NCBI GenBank assembly: GCA_017554445.1
Contig: JAFZIJ010000174.1
Coordinates: forward strand, 1-64,000
Direction of reading: 5' to 3'
From: Victivallales bacterium
GTDB lineage: Bacteria > Verrucomicrobiota > Lentisphaeria > Oligosphaerales > Oligosphaeraceae
Length of the DNA stretch: 64,000 nucleotides
The translations under genes were made by a program, and so were the position numbers. The notes below the pieces were generated by a model that saw only the letters and a program-made list of their open reading frames with translations, was not told the DNA's origin and did not search any database. Below are positions 59,502 to 64,000 of this stretch, piece after piece. The stretch's first letter is position 1. Every line of letters begins with the position of its first letter.

Positions 59502-60739
59502 GGCTGCGTCCATGCCTTTTCGTTCGGCGCGGCGCCTGGCGCGTCATGACGGACATGCGACGGCGCATCCGAATCAATGACAGCGCGCACATACAGATCA
59601 TCATCGGCCAGCGTGTATTCCGCCTCCGAACCGTCCGTCGTCTGGAAGATCCGGCCGATATCGTCTGAATACATGCGCAAGTCACGGTTGAAATTCGGAC
59701 GCGCATTCTCCTGCACACAATCAAAATGGCACAATGTCCAGTCGGCATTGAAGCCGCGTTTCGTGCCGATGAATGTGATCTTGTATTTCACACCGTCCTT
59801 TTCAGCGACCTTCACGCGAAGCTTACCGTCCATGAATTCCACCATGTCCAATTCCACACCGTTCGACGCATAATAATCGCCGCGGTTCATGGCCTCGATA
59901 ACACGATCCGCCGTGAATTCGCCTGGACAGTGGACCGTCACCCAGCCGTTGCCGCAGCCGCAGTTGTCGTGGATGCGTTCATCATAGAAATGCGAATCGT
60001 CCGTTGCTGTTCCAAACATCAGCGGCAAGTCTTTCGCACAACGGAAGGCGTTGACGACATCCCAGAATTTGTCTATCGTCGGCATCCCGTCGGCAGGCAC
60101 GTATTCAAAACCGCCGTTGCAGACTTCAAAATGGCGGACAATCGGCAGATCGGCCACTTGATGCGGGCTGACGTCCCAATAGCGCCATTGCGGATGGTTT
60201 AGCATGAACAACGTCGGATGCGGCCAGCCATTGATCGCCTTCTTGTAGGCTTCGATATAGCGGTCGATCATTTCCTCCACCGTGCCCGACGGCGGCAGCG
60301 GGATGTCCTTTTCCAAATTCAAAATGTTGAAATGCACGTCGAAACGGCCTTCGGGCAGTTGAGTGCCTCCCGTAAACTCTTCTCCGCCAATCACAAGAAA
60401 CTTGCCAGGCTCTTCGAACATCGGCTTCACTTCATCATATGTCTTAAGACGCACCATCGGGCGGTAGGAGACATCACGCCGTTCCACGCATTTCGGATAT
60501 TCGCTCTGATAAGCTTTGAAACGCTCCCATGTCACCATGGGCGGCCAATGGCCTTCGTCGCCACGAACTGGAAGCCAGAAGTTCTTGTCAACAGGAAAGA
60601 TATTGTGGTCCGAAAAACATACGAAATCATAGCCAATCCCTTTGTAGGCCCCGACCATCTGTTCGGGGAAGCCACGTCCATCTGACCAATATGTATGGGT
60701 ATGCAACGACCCGCGTTTCCAATTGCCCTGTAATTTCAT
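59489..60739 (-). CDS. CehA/McbA-type PHP-fold metallohydrolase
   Basis: 416 residues from ATG 60,739 (MKLQGNWKRGSLHTHTYWSD) with CAGGTG upstream; the longer reading frame overlaps the divergent promoter region and is rejected. PHP metal motifs: HTHTYWSDG (12-20), FVCFSDHN, IGGEEFTGG, and TATDDSHFYDE near the C-terminal third. No signal peptide. Such enzymes hydrolyse phosphoesters or other esters with two or three metal ions. Divergent from the GH105-like gene, suggesting a shared role in processing glycan-derived compounds. Confidence 0.85.
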   Translation of the reverse strand: MKLQGNWKRGSLHTHTYWSDGRGFPEQMVGAYKGIGYDFVCFSDHNIFPVDKNFWLPVRGDEGHWPPMVTWERFKAYQSEYPKCVERRDVSYRPMVRLKTYDEVKPMFEEPGKFLVIGGEEFTGGTQLPEGRFDVHFNILNLEKDIPLPPSGTVEEMIDRYIEAYKKAINGWPHPTLFMLNHPQWRYWDVSPHQVADLPIVRHFEVCNGGFEYVPADGMPTIDKFWDVVNAFRCAKDLPLMFGTATDDSHFYDERIHDNCGCGNGWVTVHCPGEFTADRVIEAMNRGDYYASNGVELDMVEFMDGKLRVKVAEKDGVKYKITFIGTKRGFNADWTLCHFDCVQENARPNFNRDLRMYSDDIGRIFQTTDGSEAEYTLADDDLYVRAVIDSDAPSHVRHDAPGAAPNEKAWTQPYSR

Positions 60740-60895
60740 GTGATTCACCTGCTTGATTTTTATGTTTAATGGAAAGAAAAAGCCTTTTGAATACTGTAAT
60801 TCATTTTGCTGATTTTCATAAATGGATTTTTGCATTTTATGCGGGATATTATCATAAAAAACGCAGTAAAGCTCAAACAACATCAATATATTCTT

Positions 60896-63403
60896 ATGAA
60901 ACATATCCTGTCCATCCTGTTAATATTAGCATGTTTTCTGCATGCGGAGCCATTGGTCGGCCTGAAACATGTACAGGAAGCCGTTCTGTCACCGAAACAG
61001 GACATACGCCTTCGCGTCATCAGTGATGGCGAACTGATACAGGAAGCCGTCAACCGTCTTGTCATCAACAAATTGAGGCCTGGCGACGCCGTCGTTGCAG
61101 AAGCGGATTACCAATATATATGGTTCTCCATGTCCTGTTTCGAAGGCGAGACGCTGTTGTTCGTCCCAACGGGGCAGTTCGAATTCATCGTTCCCGATCA
61201 AGCCATCGCCTATCCGAAAAACGCTTTTTTGGAAGACATTGCCATTTCGGCACGTATCGCTTCGACACAAGATTTGCAAACTGCCCGTAACATCGCCTGC
61301 AATCCATACGATTTCCGCTACCGTGCGGAATGTGGCACCCCAAACGAAAAAATGCCGTCGGATTCGCCAGTCATCGCCAACGGCGAACTACGCGCCTTCC
61401 CGCATGCCTACGCCAACCGCGTCACGCGAAACGAAGCCATTTTCCATCCGCGAAACGCCATCGACGGCATCATCACGACAGGCTCCGGTCATTCCACATT
61501 TCCCTATCAATCATGGGGTTATGGACAACATGACGATTCCGAATTCATCGTCTATTTCGGCCGCCCTATCGTCATCGAAAACATCTCGCTCGTCCTCCGC
61601 GCGGACTATTCAGGCAAGCAGAAAGAACATGACACCTACTGGCAGTCCGACGATATCGTCTTTTCGGATGGCTCATATGAAACGGTCCATCCCGTAAAAG
61701 GCGGCCAGCCACAGACTTTCACCATCAAGCCACGCAAGACGGAAAGCATCCGCCTGCGCAATCTCATCCGCGCCATGAATGATCAATCCGAAAATTGGGC
61801 GGCTCTCGTCGAACTTCAGGCATGGGGCCATGAAGTCGATCTCAAAGAAAATCCCGTCGCCATCAGACGTGGATACCGTTTAGATCCGATGACAGAAGTT
61901 CCTCTGGTCAAGACAGATGCGTTCCATGCCGCAGACATCGCCGCCGTCATGCGAAACGTTCTCTCATATACCAAAACAACCGTCTATGCAGACGGCAATT
62001 CGTGGGAGGACGGCGTCTTCCATATCGGCAACATGGACGCCTTCCTCACGACCGGCGAATGGCCCTACTACCTCTATTCACGCCATATCGCCGAAAAGCA
62101 CCGCTATCTTGTCAACAACGGCAATATGACGACGAACGGCGATTTCTATTGTCTCGGACAGGCCTACATCACGCTTGCGCAACTCGCGCCGCGAGACGAC
62201 AAACTGCGCAACATCATCGCCTGCACGGACTTCAATCTCAAACGGAACGCCGTTGACTACCATTGGGTCGATGCAATTTTCATGTCCAACATCGTCTATA
62301 CGCAATTGGCGCGGCTTACAGGCCGCATGGAATACATCGACTGCGAATTCAATTCCTACAAGACATGGCGTGAAAAACTTTTCGATGAAACGTCAGGATT
62401 GTGGTACCGCGATTTGCGTTTCGTCAACAAACGCACCAAGCAGAACCGCAAGATATTCTGGTCGCGCGGCGACGCTTGGGCGTTCGCCGCCTTGTCCCGT
62501 CAACTCGTTTATCTACCACATGATACGGACGCCTTCCGTCAATATGAAAAGGATTTCAAAATCATGGCGAAGGCTTTGAAATCATGCCAACGCGAAGACG
62601 GCACGTGGAATTCCAATCTTGACGATCCGCAACACGCGGGCGGCATGGAAACCACAGGCACTTGCGGCTTCCTCTACGGCTTCGCCATCGGCGTCCAATA
62701 CGGCTATTTGGACAAGACGGAATACCTGCCCGTCGCCCTGAAAGCCTACAACGCCCTCACGACCACTTGCATGCTCGCTCCGGGCCGCATCGGCTACATG
62801 CAGCTCGGCTCCGATTCGCCCGACAACTACCGCAATGAAGCTTTCACAAAAACACGCACAAACCGCTTCGGAAACGGCCTATTCCTGCTCGCCGCTTCCG
62901 CCCTCATGCGGATGTGTGACGACTATCAGCCGCCGCTTCTGACCGTCCCGTTGGACTTCCAATCGCAAGTGCCTTCTTTCATGCGGCCTGACAGCGGTTT
63001 CTACAAGAAGAAAATCACCATCACATCGCCAAATACCTTCCAGCCAGGCAATTCGCCCGACAAACTTTGCGACGGCAAATGGTCGGAAGCCATGGGCGAA
63101 CGCTGGTCAACGGATACATGGCCAGCCGTCGTCAATTTTGATTTCGGTTCGCAACTGACGTTCAGAAAAGTCGCCGTCATCCCGTTGCAGGCCCGCAATT
63201 ACGCCTTTACCATCGAATTCTCCGACGACGGCCTCGCGTGGAAGACAGTCATCGACCACACGAAGCCACATCGAACCGCCATCATCAGCAATTTTGATTT
63301 ACCGCCGCAGACAGCGCGCTTCGCCCGCCTAACGGTCAAGAAGGCGCGCGGTTGCTACAATGGCCCATGGATTAGTTTGAAAGAGATATGTTTCTATGAA
63401 TAA
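60896..63403 (+). CDS. Secreted GH105/GH88-like hydrolase with discoidin modules (835 aa)
   Basis: ATG 60,896 opens a signal peptide (LSILLILACFLHAEP). Residues ~20-150 form an unassigned domain; ~155-310 a discoidin-like region (RNAIDGIITTGSG, SWGYGQHDDSEFIVYFGRPIVIENISLVLRAD). The (alpha/alpha)6 barrel (about 340-670) shows WEDGVFHIGNMDAF, KIFWSRGDAWAFAALS and REDGTWNSNLDDP, typical of GH105/GH88 unsaturated glucuronyl or rhamnogalacturonyl hydrolases. A second discoidin/CBM32-like module ends the protein (ITITSPNTFQPGNSPDKLCDGKWSE). It probably removes terminal unsaturated uronic acids from lyase products. Confidence 0.82.
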   Translation: MKHILSILLILACFLHAEPLVGLKHVQEAVLSPKQDIRLRVISDGELIQEAVNRLVINKLRPGDAVVAEADYQYIWFSMSCFEGETLLFVPTGQFEFIVPDQAIAYPKNAFLEDIAISARIASTQDLQTARNIACNPYDFRYRAECGTPNEKMPSDSPVIANGELRAFPHAYANRVTRNEAIFHPRNAIDGIITTGSGHSTFPYQSWGYGQHDDSEFIVYFGRPIVIENISLVLRADYSGKQKEHDTYWQSDDIVFSDGSYETVHPVKGGQPQTFTIKPRKTESIRLRNLIRAMNDQSENWAALVELQAWGHEVDLKENPVAIRRGYRLDPMTEVPLVKTDAFHAADIAAVMRNVLSYTKTTVYADGNSWEDGVFHIGNMDAFLTTGEWPYYLYSRHIAEKHRYLVNNGNMTTNGDFYCLGQAYITLAQLAPRDDKLRNIIACTDFNLKRNAVDYHWVDAIFMSNIVYTQLARLTGRMEYIDCEFNSYKTWREKLFDETSGLWYRDLRFVNKRTKQNRKIFWSRGDAWAFAALSRQLVYLPHDTDAFRQYEKDFKIMAKALKSCQREDGTWNSNLDDPQHAGGMETTGTCGFLYGFAIGVQYGYLDKTEYLPVALKAYNALTTTCMLAPGRIGYMQLGSDSPDNYRNEAFTKTRTNRFGNGLFLLAASALMRMCDDYQPPLLTVPLDFQSQVPSFMRPDSGFYKKKITITSPNTFQPGNSPDKLCDGKWSEAMGERWSTDTWPAVVNFDFGSQLTFRKVAVIPLQARNYAFTIEFSDDGLAWKTVIDHTKPHRTAIISNFDLPPQTARFARLTVKKARGCYNGPWISLKEICFYE

Positions 63404-63457
63404 TTGGGAGGGACGCGCTCCCGCGCGTCCGGTCGCGCAGGAGCGCGACCCTCCCAA
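63404..63457 (-). repeat. REP-like double-hairpin element, copy B (inverted)
   Basis: TTGGGAGGG, hairpin ACGCGC-TCCC-GCGCGT, CCGG, hairpin TCGCGC-AGGA-GCGCGA, CCCTCCCAA. Its reverse complement has the same order as 55,631-55,681. It begins right after the GH105-like stop codon (TAA) and ends shortly before the end of the convergent gene. Confidence 0.85.
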
Positions 63458-63468
63458 CCATGAAACCA

Positions 63469-64000
63469 TTACACAACTTGCACGACGCCATGCAGTTTCA
63501 CCTGCGATAGCGTCACTTCCAACACGCCTGATTCGCCTTCCAGAATCTCGCCACAGCAATCATCGCCATGCTCATGGTCATGGCCACAATCACACTTTTC
63601 GCCATGCTCGTGGTGATGGCCACAGTCGCAGTGTTCATCATGCTCATGCTCATGCTCAGCTTCGCCATCGAAATCCACGGGCGTCCATGTCCACGTCATG
63701 GCGGCTTCGTCTTCGAAATGCCATTTGACCAATTCAGGCTTCCAGCCCATGCGCAGCGTCAGCTTCACAGGACCAAGCGGCGGAATTTCCTCCACCATCC
63801 CCTGCCCCGGCCGCGTCGGATTGCCGGATATGCGGTTGATGAAATGGAACAGCAGGCCATTTTCGCCGCAACGCGCCACGAAATCAAGCCCGACTGGCGC
63901 GTCTACGACCACCGGTTGTTCCGTGAACAAACGGTCCATGAGCTCTTTCATGAACTTGCGCGTTTCCGGATAGCGGTTGACTTGATAATCGTGGCAGATG
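63469..64000 (-). CDS. C-terminal part of a glycosidase-like protein with a His/Cys-rich insert (runs off the window)
   Basis: The frame is open to the window edge (upstream ICHDYQVNRYPETRKF reads on without a stop), so the start lies outside. FVARCGENGLLFHFINRISGNPTRPGQGMVEEIPPLGPVKLTL resembles the C-terminal beta domain of alpha-amylase-type or beta-galactosidase-trimerisation proteins. After WTWTPVDFDG comes a 40-residue block with 11 His and 6 Cys in two CDCGH repeats (63,545-63,666). The closing strand VLEVTLSQVKLHGVVQVV then completes the beta domain. The insert is likely to bind metal ions. Confidence 0.75.
   Translation of the reverse strand, partial: ICHDYQVNRYPETRKFMKELMDRLFTEQPVVVDAPVGLDFVARCGENGLLFHFINRISGNPTRPGQGMVEEIPPLGPVKLTLRMGWKPELVKWHFEDEAAMTWTWTPVDFDGEAEHEHEHDEHCDCGHHHEHGEKCDCGHDHEHGDDCCGEILEGESGVLEVTLSQVKLHGVVQVV

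Overview
The window looks like a chromosome segment from an uncultivated PVC-group bacterium, most plausibly a Lentisphaerota/Victivallales-like glycan degrader. The basis is gene content: many exported glycoside hydrolases with jelly-roll or discoidin modules, a very large sodium/solute symporter, NifU/NifS used outside a nitrogenase locus, and several PVC-type hypothetical membrane proteins. The assignment is inference; there is no rRNA or tRNA here.

Left part (1-26.3 kb) is accessory. It starts with three translationally coupled genes (two tandem secreted serine hydrolases and an O-antigen-ligase-like membrane protein), followed by a decayed prophage replication module (3.25-4.9 kb) and an IS3-family element (5.0-6.4 kb). 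Next come a Fic protein with a symmetric four-box operator, a cassette of hypothetical genes (8.5-12.6 kb) between two degenerate ~440-bp direct repeats, two AlbA/Schlafen-type ATPase regulators each linked to 12-bp tandem repeats, a broken YhcG nuclease, and a second phage-derived remnant (25.6-26.2 kb). Four loci share an N-terminal signature (LLRKIFFWD); two of these are mini-ORFs that stop where the membrane protein would begin.

Right part (20.5-22.8 kb and 26.3-64 kb) is mostly metabolic. It includes a GH172 enzyme, a metallo-beta-lactamase-fold hydrolase, a secreted glycosidase-like lipoprotein, a metallophosphoesterase, SfsA, a flavin-fold protein, a serine beta-lactamase-like esterase, a glycine-riboswitch-controlled amino-acid symporter with an amidohydrolase, nifU-nifS, a complete TRAP transporter, a GH36 alpha-galactosidase, a MarR-cupin-monooxygenase operon with a perfect operator palindrome, a MATE pump, an SSS symporter, an acyltransferase, and an orphan McrB-like AAA+ protein. 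A run of carbohydrate genes follows: GH99/GH71-like, Gfo/Idh/MocA, jelly-roll protein, CehA-like PHP hydrolase, GH105-like, and a glycosidase C-terminus with a His/Cys-rich insert.

The most interesting hidden signal is a matched pair of sigma-54-type promoters (16,955-16,970 and 59,341-59,356, minus strand). Each has the same conserved box just upstream and the same two-unit 22-bp repeat about 60 bp further upstream, and each drives an unrelated exported protein. This suggests a dispersed regulon served by one enhancer-binding activator. A second is a REP-like double hairpin present in two inverted copies with compensatory base changes.
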